This document shows positions 7,893-15,508 of a stretch of 28,909 nt of DNA, one piece after another (the first letter of the stretch is position 1; every line of letters begins with the position of its first letter). Below the pieces are notes generated by a model, which ran no database searches, was not told the DNA's origin, and saw only the letters and a program-made list of their open reading frames with translations. Both the position numbers and the translations under genes were made by a program. This DNA is from Eshraghiella sp045129695 (GTDB taxonomy: Bacteria; Bacillota; Clostridia; Lachnospirales; Lachnospiraceae), in the NCBI GenBank assembly GCA_045129695.1, contig JBGVJZ010000019.1:1-28909 (forward strand), written 5' to 3'.

Positions 7893-9125
7893 CTATTTAT
7901 ATTTTTTCATTAAAATAACTGCATTATGGCCGCCAAACCCAAAGGAATTTGACATTGCATAATTAACCTCGGTATGTCGTCCCTCATTAGGAACAATATC
8001 CAAATCACATTCCTCATCAGGCACCTGATAATTTATTGTAGCCGGTACATAATCATCCTTGATACTAAGTGCAGTTATTATACCCTCAATAGCACCACTC
8101 GCACCGAGAAGATGTCCTGTCATCGATTTGGTTGAACTGATCATCAGCTTCTGTGCATGTTCACCAAATACCTGCTTGATTGCACGTGTCTCACCCTTAT
8201 CCCCAAGAGGTGTTGAGGTTCCATGTGTATTGATATAATCAACCTGTGATGCTTCTGTTTTGGCATCAAGAAGTGCTAACTCCATACATTTTGCGGCCAT
8301 GCTTCCATCTTCAAGAGGTGCTGTAATATGATGTGCGTCACAGTTTGAGCCATATCCTACGATTTCACAGTAAATTTTGGCATTTCTTTTAACTGCATGC
8401 TCATATTCCTCAAGAATAAGTATTCCTGCACCCTCGCCCATTACGAAACCGCTTCGCTCTTTATCAAAAGGAATTGATGCACGGTTAGGGTCTGTCGAGG
8501 TATTAAGTGCTCTTGACGAGGTAAATCCGCCAATTCCCAATGGTGTTATACTGGCTTCAGCACCTCCGCATACCATAACCTCTGCATATCCGTCACGAAT
8601 ATGATGGAAGGCATCACCTATTGCATTTGTACCTCCGGCACAGGCTGTTACAACAGAACAACATTTTCCATGAAGCCCATAAGTAATTGCAATTCTTCCT
8701 GCTGCCATATTGGAAATACACATCGGAATAAAGAAAGGTGTTATCCTGTCAAAACCTTTTTCATTACCCTTTAAGGTCTCATTCTGCATAGTCTCAAGAC
8801 CGCCAATTCCGCTTGACACAATTACGCCACATCTGTTAGTATCTTCATCTTCAAGCTTAAGTCCGGAATCCTCCATTGCTTCTTTAGCCGCAGCAAGGGC
8901 AAACTGGGCGAAACGGTCTGTTTTTCTTACCTCACTTTTATCAATGTACTCTTCAGGATTGAAGTTTTTAACCTCTCCTGCAAGTTTTACTTTTTTGTCT
9001 GAGGTATCAAAAAGTGTTATAGGTGCAATTCCACATCTTCCTTCCTGTATAGCCTTCCAGCTATCAGCAACATTATGTCCCAAAGGAGTAATCGCACCAA
9101 TGCCTGTTACAACGACTCTTCTCAT
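7893..9125 (-). CDS. fabF: 3-oxoacyl-ACP synthase II (FabF)
   Basis: Condenses malonyl-ACP with growing acyl-ACP chains. The 410 residues have thiolase fold features: nucleophile Cys162 (VVTACAGGTN), His301 (NTHGTSTPLGD), Lys333 (SSTKSMTGH) and His338, the full KAS II set. The start ATG at 9125 overlaps the fabG stop (ATGA, 4 bp), with GGAGG nine bases upstream inside fabG. A longer reading frame with an ATG at 9149 is rejected because its first eight residues (MRGWRNGN) are just the other-frame reading of the fabG tail. Confidence 0.97.
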   Translation of the reverse strand: MRRVVVTGIGAITPLGHNVADSWKAIQEGRCGIAPITLFDTSDKKVKLAGEVKNFNPEEYIDKSEVRKTDRFAQFALAAAKEAMEDSGLKLEDEDTNRCGVIVSSGIGGLETMQNETLKGNEKGFDRITPFFIPMCISNMAAGRIAITYGLHGKCCSVVTACAGGTNAIGDAFHHIRDGYAEVMVCGGAEASITPLGIGGFTSSRALNTSTDPNRASIPFDKERSGFVMGEGAGILILEEYEHAVKRNAKIYCEIVGYGSNCDAHHITAPLEDGSMAAKCMELALLDAKTEASQVDYINTHGTSTPLGDKGETRAIKQVFGEHAQKLMISSTKSMTGHLLGASGAIEGIITALSIKDDYVPATINYQVPDEECDLDIVPNEGRHTEVNYAMSNSFGFGGHNAVILMKKYK

Positions 9126-9865
9126 ATTGCCATTCCTCCATCCACGCAAATAACCTGACCTGTAATATAACGGCTTTCATCGCTTGCAAGGAATGCTACC
9201 AGATTAGCCACATCCTCAGGCTTACCGATTTCACCAAAAGGAATGCCTGCAAGAATCTTCTCTCTTGCAGCATCATTAATCGCATCCGTCATTGCTGTCT
9301 CAATCATACCCGGTGCCACTGCGTTTACAGTAATTTTTCTTCCGGCAAGCTCTCTTGCAAGTGACTTGGTCATTCCTATTACTGCGGCTTTGCTGGCAGA
9401 ATAATTAACCTGTCCGGCATTACCCATAACACCAACAACACTACTCATATTAACAATATGTCCATAGCGCTGTTTTAACATAATTCTTGAAACCTCCCTC
9501 ATCATGTAGAAGGTTCCTTTAAGATTAACATTAATAACGTCATCCAAATCCTGATTTTTAAGCTTCATCAGAAGATTATCTCTTGTAATTCCTGCATTGT
9601 TAACAAGTACATCAATTCTGCCATTACCAAACTCCAATGCTTCCTTAACCAGTTTCTCACAATCCTCTGATATACTGATGTCAGCCTGAACCATATGTAC
9701 TCTTGCACCCTGTGCTTCACACAATGCTTTGGTTTCCATGGCAGCTTCTGCACCATTCTGGTAATTGAATACGACATCCATTCCATCCGATGCAAGCTTT
9801 ACACAAATAGCTCTTCCAATGCCCCTGCTTCCACCTGTTACAAGTGCAATTTTTCTGTCACTCAT
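9122..9865 (-). CDS. fabG: 3-oxoacyl-ACP reductase FabG
   Basis: NADPH-dependent short-chain dehydrogenase that reduces 3-oxoacyl-ACP. The 247 residues are standard. The nucleotide-binding TGGSRGIG is at 10-17, NNAG at 89-92, and the catalytic Ser142-Tyr155-Lys159 lies in SSVVG...NYSASK. The C-terminus reads ITGQVICVDGGMAI. It starts only five bases after the fabK stop, so its CAGGAG ribosome site is inside the fabK coding end. That implies translational coupling. Confidence 0.96.
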   Translation of the reverse strand: MSDRKIALVTGGSRGIGRAICVKLASDGMDVVFNYQNGAEAAMETKALCEAQGARVHMVQADISISEDCEKLVKEALEFGNGRIDVLVNNAGITRDNLLMKLKNQDLDDVINVNLKGTFYMMREVSRIMLKQRYGHIVNMSSVVGVMGNAGQVNYSASKAAVIGMTKSLARELAGRKITVNAVAPGMIETAMTDAINDAAREKILAGIPFGEIGKPEDVANLVAFLASDESRYITGQVICVDGGMAI

Positions 9866-9870
9866 CTCTA

Positions 9871-10800
9871 TTACTCCTGACCGAGTTTCTTAATAACCGC
9901 TTCATAGCCGCTATATAAATCCTCAAAAATTTCTTTTATCGGACGGATTTCATTAATCTGTCCAACTACCTGTCCTGCCATAAGCGAACCATTCTTAACG
10001 TCTCCGTCAAATACAGCCTTACGAAGTGAGCCGAGAGTAAACTTCTCAAGCTCCATCTTGTCAGCTCCGGCCTTTTCAGCTTTAATGTATTCTCTTGACA
10101 TCGCATTTTTGATGATTCTTACAGGTACTCCTGCAATTCTTCCGGTAACTGTAGTTCCGTTATCTCCTGCTTTCAGAACTGCCTGTTTGTAGTTCTCATG
10201 AATCGGACATTCCTCTGAAGCTAGAAGACATGTTCCAAGCTGAACTCCCACTGCACCAAGTGCAAAAGCTGCTGCAAGCTGTCTTCCGTCGGCAATTCCA
10301 CCCGCTGCAATTACAGGAATTGATACTGCATCTACAACCTGTGGTACAAGTGCCATTGTCGTCATATCTCCAACATGACCGCCGCTCTCGGTTCCCTCTG
10401 CAATTACTGCATCAGCACCCTTCTGCTCTACTCTTCTTGCAACTGCCGTACTTGCAACTACAGGAATTACCATCATTCCGTTAGCCTTCCAGTCTTTCAT
10501 ATATTTCTCAGGGTTACCGGCACCGGTTGTTACAACCTTAATATTCTCTTCAATAAGAAGCTGTGCCATTTCCGCTGCCTGTGGATTCATCAACATAATG
10601 TTTACACCAAATACACCATCTGTAAGTTCCTTACATCTGTGAATATTTTCACGAAGTGTATCCACATCCATTCCACCTGCTCCGATAAGTCCAAGACCGC
10701 CTGCGTTGGTAACTGCTGCCGCAAATTCTCCTGTCGCAATGTTGGCCATACCACCCTGAATAAATGGATATTTTATTCCAAGCATTTCATTTAATCTCAT
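9871..10800 (-). CDS. fabK: Enoyl-ACP reductase II (FabK), FMN-dependent
   Basis: Reduces trans-2-enoyl-ACP, the last step of each elongation round, using FMN and NAD(P)H. The 309 residues form a 2-nitropropane-dioxygenase-like TIM barrel. Visible are IQGGMAN at 14-20, an Ala/Gly-rich FMN loop (AAVTNAGGLGLIGAG), AEGTESGGHVG at 134-144 with the conserved His142, and AAGGIADGRQLAAAFALGA for phosphate binding. I chose ATG at 10800 because AAGGAG lies six bases before it; a longer frame from 10854 lies in the fabH tail. Its presence in the fab operon separates it from generic nitronate monooxygenases. FabK enzymes are known to be insensitive to triclosan. Confidence 0.94.
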   Translation of the reverse strand: MRLNEMLGIKYPFIQGGMANIATGEFAAAVTNAGGLGLIGAGGMDVDTLRENIHRCKELTDGVFGVNIMLMNPQAAEMAQLLIEENIKVVTTGAGNPEKYMKDWKANGMMVIPVVASTAVARRVEQKGADAVIAEGTESGGHVGDMTTMALVPQVVDAVSIPVIAAGGIADGRQLAAAFALGAVGVQLGTCLLASEECPIHENYKQAVLKAGDNGTTVTGRIAGVPVRIIKNAMSREYIKAEKAGADKMELEKFTLGSLRKAVFDGDVKNGSLMAGQVVGQINEIRPIKEIFEDLYSGYEAVIKKLGQE

Positions 10801-10810
10801 AAAATTCTCC

Positions 10811-11758
10811 TTATAACTCAAACAATGCACCACTCCATGTAAAGCCGGCGCCAAAGCTGATGCAGATTACTTTCATTCCTTCTTTAAGCCTGTTAAGCTC
10901 AAACATTTCGTCCATAGCAATAGGAATACTTGCTGCAGATGTATTTCCGTAATGCTCAATATTCATATAGAATTTATCCCTGTGCTCAGGGTATTTCTTA
11001 CGGATATGTTCAATGATTCTGGCATTTGCCTGGTGACATATTACATAGTCAACGTCATCCATTGTAAGTCCTGCCTGCTCCATTACATGAACCATACTTT
11101 CGCTCAATGCCTGTACCGCAAAACGAAAGACCTTGTTACCATCCATGTGAAGATAGGATTCCTCCTGTCCGATACCTTTACAGAACAAAGTCTCCTGGTC
11201 GCCTGATGACCAGCTTTTCTGTACATAAAGCTTATCACTTAATTCCAGAATGGCAGCACCCGCACCATCACCAAAAATAACACATGATGAACGGTCAGTA
11301 TAATCCATAATTCTTGATAACTGCTCACTTCCGATTAACAATGCGTATTTCTTCTCTCCTGTTATAAGGAGTCCGCGGCACACATCCAGTCCATATAGAA
11401 ATCCTGAGCATGCTGCACTTATGTCAAAAGAAATAACCTCTTTAGGCAAATCCAATTCCTTCTGCACCATACATGCAGCAGACGGAAAAGCATAGTCCGG
11501 AGTAGTCGTTGCTACTACGAGTATACCGATTTCTTCTTTTGTAATTCCATATTCTTTTATGGCTTTTGCCAGTGCATCATTTGCAGCTTCAACAGCAAGA
11601 CTTACGCAGCTCTCTTCCTCGCACACATGTCTCTGTCCGATTCCGGTTCTGCTCCTGATCCATTCATCACTGGTATCCACAAAGGTACTCATTTCATCAT
11701 TACTTACCACTTTTCTTGGAAGTGCCCTGCCGGTTGCTAAAATATGTATTCCCTTCAA
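10811..11758 (-). CDS. fabH: 3-oxoacyl-ACP synthase III (FabH)
   Basis: Starts fatty-acid synthesis by condensing an acyl-CoA primer with malonyl-ACP. The 315 residues carry the Cys117 (SAACSGF), His242 (CHQANARI) and Asn272 (YGNTSAASIP) triad. The frame opens with TTG at 11756-11758; GAGG lies six bases upstream and there is no better ATG before conserved sequence. It is the second gene of the operon, 33 bp after acpP. The rare-type start may lower its translation relative to acpP. Confidence 0.95.
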   Translation of the reverse strand: MKGIHILATGRALPRKVVSNDEMSTFVDTSDEWIRSRTGIGQRHVCEEESCVSLAVEAANDALAKAIKEYGITKEEIGILVVATTTPDYAFPSAACMVQKELDLPKEVISFDISAACSGFLYGLDVCRGLLITGEKKYALLIGSEQLSRIMDYTDRSSCVIFGDGAGAAILELSDKLYVQKSWSSGDQETLFCKGIGQEESYLHMDGNKVFRFAVQALSESMVHVMEQAGLTMDDVDYVICHQANARIIEHIRKKYPEHRDKFYMNIEHYGNTSAASIPIAMDEMFELNRLKEGMKVICISFGAGFTWSGALFEL

Positions 11759-11791
11759 TTTGAACCTCTTTCCAAATTATGTATATTCTAA

Positions 11792-12022
11792 TTATGCAGC
11801 AATGCTGTCAATGTAATTAACGATATCCTGTACTGTCTCAAATGTTGAAACCTTATCTTCTTCGATAGAAATTTCAAAAGCTTCTTCCAATGCCATAACA
11901 ACCTCTACAGCATCAAGAGAATCCATTCCTAAATCCTCTGCTAACTTTGCCTCAAGCTTTACGTCTTCCTCATTACAATTAATTGTTTCAACAAAAACTT
12001 CTTTAACCTTATCAAAAGTCAT
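11792..12022 (-). CDS. acpP: Acyl carrier protein
   Basis: Carries growing acyl chains on a phosphopantetheine arm. The acidic 76-residue protein has the DSL attachment motif with Ser35 (LGMDSLDAVEVVMALEE). AGGAGG lies nine bases before the ATG. It is the first gene of the operon, behind a near-consensus promoter, which fits the high level at which carrier protein is normally made. A tandem repeat lies between promoter and ribosome site. Confidence 0.97.
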   Translation of the reverse strand: MTFDKVKEVFVETINCNEEDVKLEAKLAEDLGMDSLDAVEVVMALEEAFEISIEEDKVSTFETVQDIVNYIDSIAA

Positions 12023-12050
12023 TATTGTTTTCCTCCTGTTTTAAAATAAT

Positions 12051-12078
12051 TTAGTTAAATATTTTTAGTTAAATATTT
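12051..12078. promoter_or_regulatory. Perfect tandem 14-bp repeat at the fab operon start, candidate operator
   Basis: Two exact head-to-tail copies of TTAGTTAAATATTT (12051-12064 and 12065-12078). They span about +2 to +29 of the predicted fab transcript. Each contains the palindrome AAATATTT. Position and duplication suggest a regulator site, plausibly for the MarR-family protein at the end of this operon; that link is inference. Confidence 0.5.
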
Positions 12079-12085
12079 CAAAATA

Positions 12086-12113
12086 ATTCTACCATATAAT
12101 TCCTGTTTGTCAA
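12086..12113 (-). promoter_or_regulatory. fab operon promoter
   Basis: Minus strand: -35 TTGACA (12108-12113), 16-bp spacer, -10 TAGAAT (12086-12091) preceded by TG-G (extended -10). It is one of the strongest-looking promoters in the window. Confidence 0.85.
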
Positions 12114-12139
12114 TATATATTTAATAATGTAAAATAAAA

Positions 12140-12180
12140 ATTCCCTTGAAAGCGAATGGGAGTGTCCGCTTTTAGGGAAT
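12140..12180 (-). terminator. Terminator of the ftsEX operon
   Basis: A long stem ATTCCCT..AAAGCG pairs with CGCTTT..AGGGAAT with one bulge, followed on the minus strand by a TTTTTATTTTA run. It lies 24 bases after the stop of the sce7726-like gene and before the fab promoter. Confidence 0.85.
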
Positions 12181-12204
12181 ATTTTAGGTTTTAAATTATT
12201 AATT

Positions 12205-12867
12205 TTATAACTTTCTCTTCTTACGCACTGCCTTCCTGATTGCCCTGATTCCGGAGATTCGTTTGGGTTTCCTGCGGTAATTCGCAATTGTCTCTGAGAT
12301 AAGGCTGTAATCCCTTTCAAAAAGCTCCTCGCACATCTGAATGCGAAGTGTTTCCTCCGGAATTCTTGATAGAAGCAGTTCTACAATGAAATCCTTGCTC
12401 TTATTCTTATATTTGGGTAAAGCATTAAGCTCCTGAATGTGGGCCAACTCAGGTCGCCACATAATGGACATTTTCTTTTTCCAATCCATTTCGGAATTAA
12501 TCTGAGGCTTACGAAGCTCATAAAAATCCAGTCCCGTTTCCGTTCTCTCAACCGTGATAATCCCCCAACATTCCGGTACATGCTCCTTAATATGTATTGC
12601 ATGGCTTGTGCCGACTACGACATAATTATAATCAAAATATTGATTATAGTCCTTTATTTGTCGTGCAAGCCTTACATAAGTATCTGCATCACTCTTAATC
12701 TCAATTCCATAAATTGAATCAGTAGTAATCATAACTACATCCGCTCTGGAACGTCCCACTGTCTTCTCTTCCAGAATGCGGACCTTACCAAAACCGCATT
12801 CCAGAAAATCAAACAGTGCTTCTCTTATATCTTTGTCTTTTAAAATATTATTTGCTAAGGTACTCAA
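12205..12867 (-). CDS. sce7726-like protein with PD-(D/E)XK nuclease-type motif
   Basis: A 220-residue protein of unknown function. Residues 40-90 show a restriction-endonuclease-like core: Asp43 (SRADVV), then Glu56-x-Lys58 (YGIEIKSDAD), then RLARQIKDYNQYFDYNYVVV with Gln70. This block matches what I remember of the sce7726 family. The C-terminus is highly basic (RAIRKAVRKKRKL), which would suit nucleic-acid binding. It starts with TTG at 12865-12867, inside the last 20 bp of the ctpA-like gene, with AGAGG six bases upstream, so the two are translationally coupled. It ends the ftsEX operon. Nuclease activity is inferred from motif geometry; there is no evidence here for a defence or division role. 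Confidence 0.75.
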   Translation of the reverse strand: MSTLANNILKDKDIREALFDFLECGFGKVRILEEKTVGRSRADVVMITTDSIYGIEIKSDADTYVRLARQIKDYNQYFDYNYVVVGTSHAIHIKEHVPECWGIITVERTETGLDFYELRKPQINSEMDWKKKMSIMWRPELAHIQELNALPKYKNKSKDFIVELLLSRIPEETLRIQMCEELFERDYSLISETIANYRRKPKRISGIRAIRKAVRKKRKL

Positions 12868-14062
12868 TTGCCGCCTCTAACTGTGTATCTTCTTCATCTT
12901 CAAGGTAAGCATCCATGTCAGGCTCCACAACCGTGTCCGGTGTAATTCCTATTCCATGAATGTTATTTCCCAACGGAGTATAATAATCCTCTACAGTTAA
13001 TTTAAATGCCGATCCGTCCTGTAAAGGAATGATTGACTGAACAATTCCTTTACCAAAAGACTGGGTTCCCATTATATGTGCCAGCTCATAGTCCTGCAAC
13101 GCACCGGCAAAAATCTCAGATGCACTTGCACTGTTTCCGTTAATAAGCACTACTACCGGAACATCCACTGTAGGATTTTTTTCCGCCTTATAATCCACAC
13201 GATTACCATCTTTGTCCTTGGTATATACAATCAAATCGCCTTTATCAATAAAATTGTCCAAAATATCATTAACAGCATCAAGCCTTCCTCCCGGATTATC
13301 CCTTACATCCATAATAAGCGACTCCATCCCCTGACTGTTAAGGTCTTCTATTGCTGCCTCTACCTGACTTACGGTTATAACGTCAAACTGTGAAATGCTG
13401 ATATAACCAATATTATTCTCAAGCATTTCATATTCCACCGTAACGATTTCCACCTTACGACGTTCTACCTCAAGATCAAAGACCTCTCCATTTCTGTTGA
13501 TTGTAATTGTTACAGTAGTTCCTTCCGGCCCCCTGATTTCTTTGACGGCAAGATCCAGATCCATATTACAGATATCCTCACCTTCAATTGCCGTTATTAA
13601 ATCGCCGGCTTTAATTCCTGCCTCAGCTCCGGGGGCATTTTCATAAGGCTGAACCACCTTTACATAACCTGTTTCAACATCCTGCTGAACCACAACTCCT
13701 ATTCCGTAATAAGTACCGTTTGACGATTCCATCAGTTCTTCATATTCTTCCATGGTATAATATGCCGCATACGGGTCACCAAGGCTTGACATTACTGCAT
13801 CGTAGATGGCATTTTCCATTTCTTCTTCATCATACTCATACAGATAATACTTATCAATATAATAAATAAGACTGTTAGCTTTTTTGACAATATCATCACC
13901 AATTGAAAACCCCTGTGTAAAACCGGCTTTAAATTTGACAAAAAGTAATGAAACAATAATTCCGGTAACCAGCACAGCAACTACCAGTACTACTCCTCCA
14001 CCGATTAACAGTCCGTTACGCACTCCTCTTTTGTATTGTTTTCTCTGTTCTTCCTGCTCCAT
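12848..14062 (-). CDS. C-terminal processing peptidase (S41 family), CtpA/CtpB-like
   Basis: A membrane-anchored serine protease of 404 residues. A single N-terminal transmembrane helix (about residues 17-43) leaves the catalytic part outside. A PDZ domain spans about 115-190, followed by the tail-specific protease domain with Ser313 (NGNSASASEIFAG) and Lys338 (FGKGIVQS), the 25-residue spacing expected of the Ser-Lys dyad. ATG at 14062 is chosen because AGGAG lies seven bases upstream; an upstream ATG at 14131 lies before the hairpin. In Bacillus a ctpB gene also neighbours ftsEX. Likely substrates are cell-envelope or division proteins, perhaps the adjacent M23 hydrolase, but that is inference. 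Confidence 0.93.
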   Translation of the reverse strand: MEQEEQRKQYKRGVRNGLLIGGGVVLVVAVLVTGIIVSLLFVKFKAGFTQGFSIGDDIVKKANSLIYYIDKYYLYEYDEEEMENAIYDAVMSSLGDPYAAYYTMEEYEELMESSNGTYYGIGVVVQQDVETGYVKVVQPYENAPGAEAGIKAGDLITAIEGEDICNMDLDLAVKEIRGPEGTTVTITINRNGEVFDLEVERRKVEIVTVEYEMLENNIGYISISQFDVITVSQVEAAIEDLNSQGMESLIMDVRDNPGGRLDAVNDILDNFIDKGDLIVYTKDKDGNRVDYKAEKNPTVDVPVVVLINGNSASASEIFAGALQDYELAHIMGTQSFGKGIVQSIIPLQDGSAFKLTVEDYYTPLGNNIHGIGITPDTVVEPDMDAYLEDEEDTQLEAAIEYLSK

Positions 14063-14088
14063 TAAGTTTCTCCTATTCCTGCAAAATT

Positions 14089-14113
14089 TCCCCCTAAGCA
14101 TTGCCCAGGGGGG
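14089..14113 (-). promoter_or_regulatory. GC-rich hairpin in the leader of the S41 protease gene
   Basis: A perfect 7-bp stem CCCCCCT/AGGGGGG with an 11-base loop, between the M23 and S41 genes. On the minus strand it is followed by AAATTTTG rather than a clear T-run, so it is a poor terminator. It could be an attenuator or an mRNA-stabilising stem 26 bases before the start codon. Confidence 0.5.
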
Positions 14114-14137
14114 ATAAAAACAAACGCTCATTTAATT

Positions 14138-14143
14138 ATTATA
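14138..14143 (-). promoter_or_regulatory. Possible -10 element for the S41 protease gene
   Basis: TATAAT on the minus strand without a good -35. If used, the transcript would begin near 14131 and carry the hairpin in its leader. Confidence 0.25.
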
Positions 14144-14151
14144 CAATAAAA

Positions 14152-15483
14152 TTATGACGGAAATGTGAGGTAATCCCTTGGATTTACAGATTCACCCTGA
14201 AGGAACAGTGAAAAATGCAAATGAGGTCCTGTAGAATTTCCCGTACTTCCAACATAAGCGATTACCTGTCCGGCCTGAACCACATCACCGACTTTAACAG
14301 CAAGTGATGAACAATGTGCATATAATGTTACAACACCTGCACCATGACTAATCTGAACACAGTTACCATAGCCCCAGTAATACTCTGACAAAATAACCGT
14401 TCCGCCATAAGCAGCCACAATCGGCTTGCCATTAACGCCAGCTCCTGCAATATCCATTCCATCATGCAATTTTGGCACCTTGTAAATCGGATGGATTCGC
14501 ATACCCCATTCAGATGTAATGGTGGTATAACCCGGAAGCGGCCATGTAAAACCACCTGATAATCCAATCGCTTCAAGTGTCTTCTGAGCCTCTGCGTCAG
14601 GGTCTCCGCCCGATGACTGAAGCTTCTTCTGTTCCTCTTCCCACTGTTTCTTAAGTGCATCATGAATTGCCTGCTGGTCCTTAAGTTCCTGTTCTGCAGC
14701 CGCTTTCTGCTCCTCAGTATATGCCTGCTGATTCTCAAGCGTTGCCAGCGTCTGCTGTTTGCTCTCAAGCACTGCATCCACTGACTGCTGTCTGTACGAA
14801 AGGTCTGTCATTAAATCATCCAGAACCTTTTTCTCTTCCTCAAGACCGGCTTTTTCAACATCAAGATTTTTAATCTCTGTCTCAAGTGTTACAAGAAGTG
14901 TGTCGATACTCTTCTTGGTTTCAATAAGCTTGTCAAGCTGCTGTCTGTCATAAGTGGTAATATTGGATATATATTCACTTCTTCCCAGCAAATCTGACAT
15001 GTCCTCCGCAGAAAAAATCATATCAAGAAAGGTTTCATCACCACATTCGTACATATACTGGATTCTGTGGCTCATTGCCTCATACTGATCAATCTCTTTT
15101 GCCTGAGCCTCGTCAAGCTCAATCTGAGTGTTATTAATCTCAATCTGCTTTGCGTCTATCTCAACCTGCTTTGCGTCTATTTCCTTCTGTTTGGCATCTA
15201 TCTTAGCCTGGCAGTCATTAACCTCTGCAGTTAAAGTCGCAAGCTTACCATCGAGCTCAGATATATATGACTGGGTATCGTTTATATCCGAAGATAAAGC
15301 AGCAAGCTCATCTTTAAGCTTCTGAATCTCCTCTTCCTTCTTGGCAATATCCTCCTCTGCCTTATCAATATCTCCCTGCTCAACAGCAAATACCGGACTA
15401 TAAGCTGTGGTTCCGAGCTGAGTTCCAACCAGTACAATTGCGGCGACAGCAAAAAGAATTTTCTTTAAATATTTTTTATTCAT
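14152..15483 (-). CDS. Secreted EnvC/PcsB-like M23 peptidoglycan hydrolase with long coiled coil
   Basis: A 443-residue exported protein. The signal peptide (about residues 1-33) ends near SPVFA. Coiled coil fills about 37-290 and contains four heptads of AKQxEID type. The C-terminal M23/LytM domain (about 315-443) keeps all zinc and catalytic residues: His340, Asp344 (HDGMD), His390 (LYAH), His423 (GPHLHF). Unlike E. coli EnvC, which only activates amidases, this protein should cut peptidoglycan itself. It starts at 15483 with GGGAG seven bases upstream and lies 25 bp after ftsX. FtsEX is known to control such coiled-coil partners across the membrane, so this is the probable FtsX partner. 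Confidence 0.93.
   Translation of the reverse strand: MNKKYLKKILFAVAAIVLVGTQLGTTAYSPVFAVEQGDIDKAEEDIAKKEEEIQKLKDELAALSSDINDTQSYISELDGKLATLTAEVNDCQAKIDAKQKEIDAKQVEIDAKQIEINNTQIELDEAQAKEIDQYEAMSHRIQYMYECGDETFLDMIFSAEDMSDLLGRSEYISNITTYDRQQLDKLIETKKSIDTLLVTLETEIKNLDVEKAGLEEEKKVLDDLMTDLSYRQQSVDAVLESKQQTLATLENQQAYTEEQKAAAEQELKDQQAIHDALKKQWEEEQKKLQSSGGDPDAEAQKTLEAIGLSGGFTWPLPGYTTITSEWGMRIHPIYKVPKLHDGMDIAGAGVNGKPIVAAYGGTVILSEYYWGYGNCVQISHGAGVVTLYAHCSSLAVKVGDVVQAGQVIAYVGSTGNSTGPHLHFSLFLQGESVNPRDYLTFPS
15112..15195 (-). repeat. Four tandem 21-bp units encoding heptads in the M23 coiled coil
   Basis: Residues 97-124 read AKQKEID, AKQVEID, AKQIEIN and NTQIELD. The units are degenerate at DNA level. They are in phase with the coiled coil, so copy-number change would alter its length by whole heptads. 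Confidence 0.75.
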
Positions 15484-15508
15484 TATCTCACTCCCTTGCA
15501 ATATCAAA

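Noticed and set aside
8710..9153. 147-residue open frame antisense to fabF
   Set aside because: Mirror frame of a complete FabF; low-complexity Ser/Pro/Leu composition.
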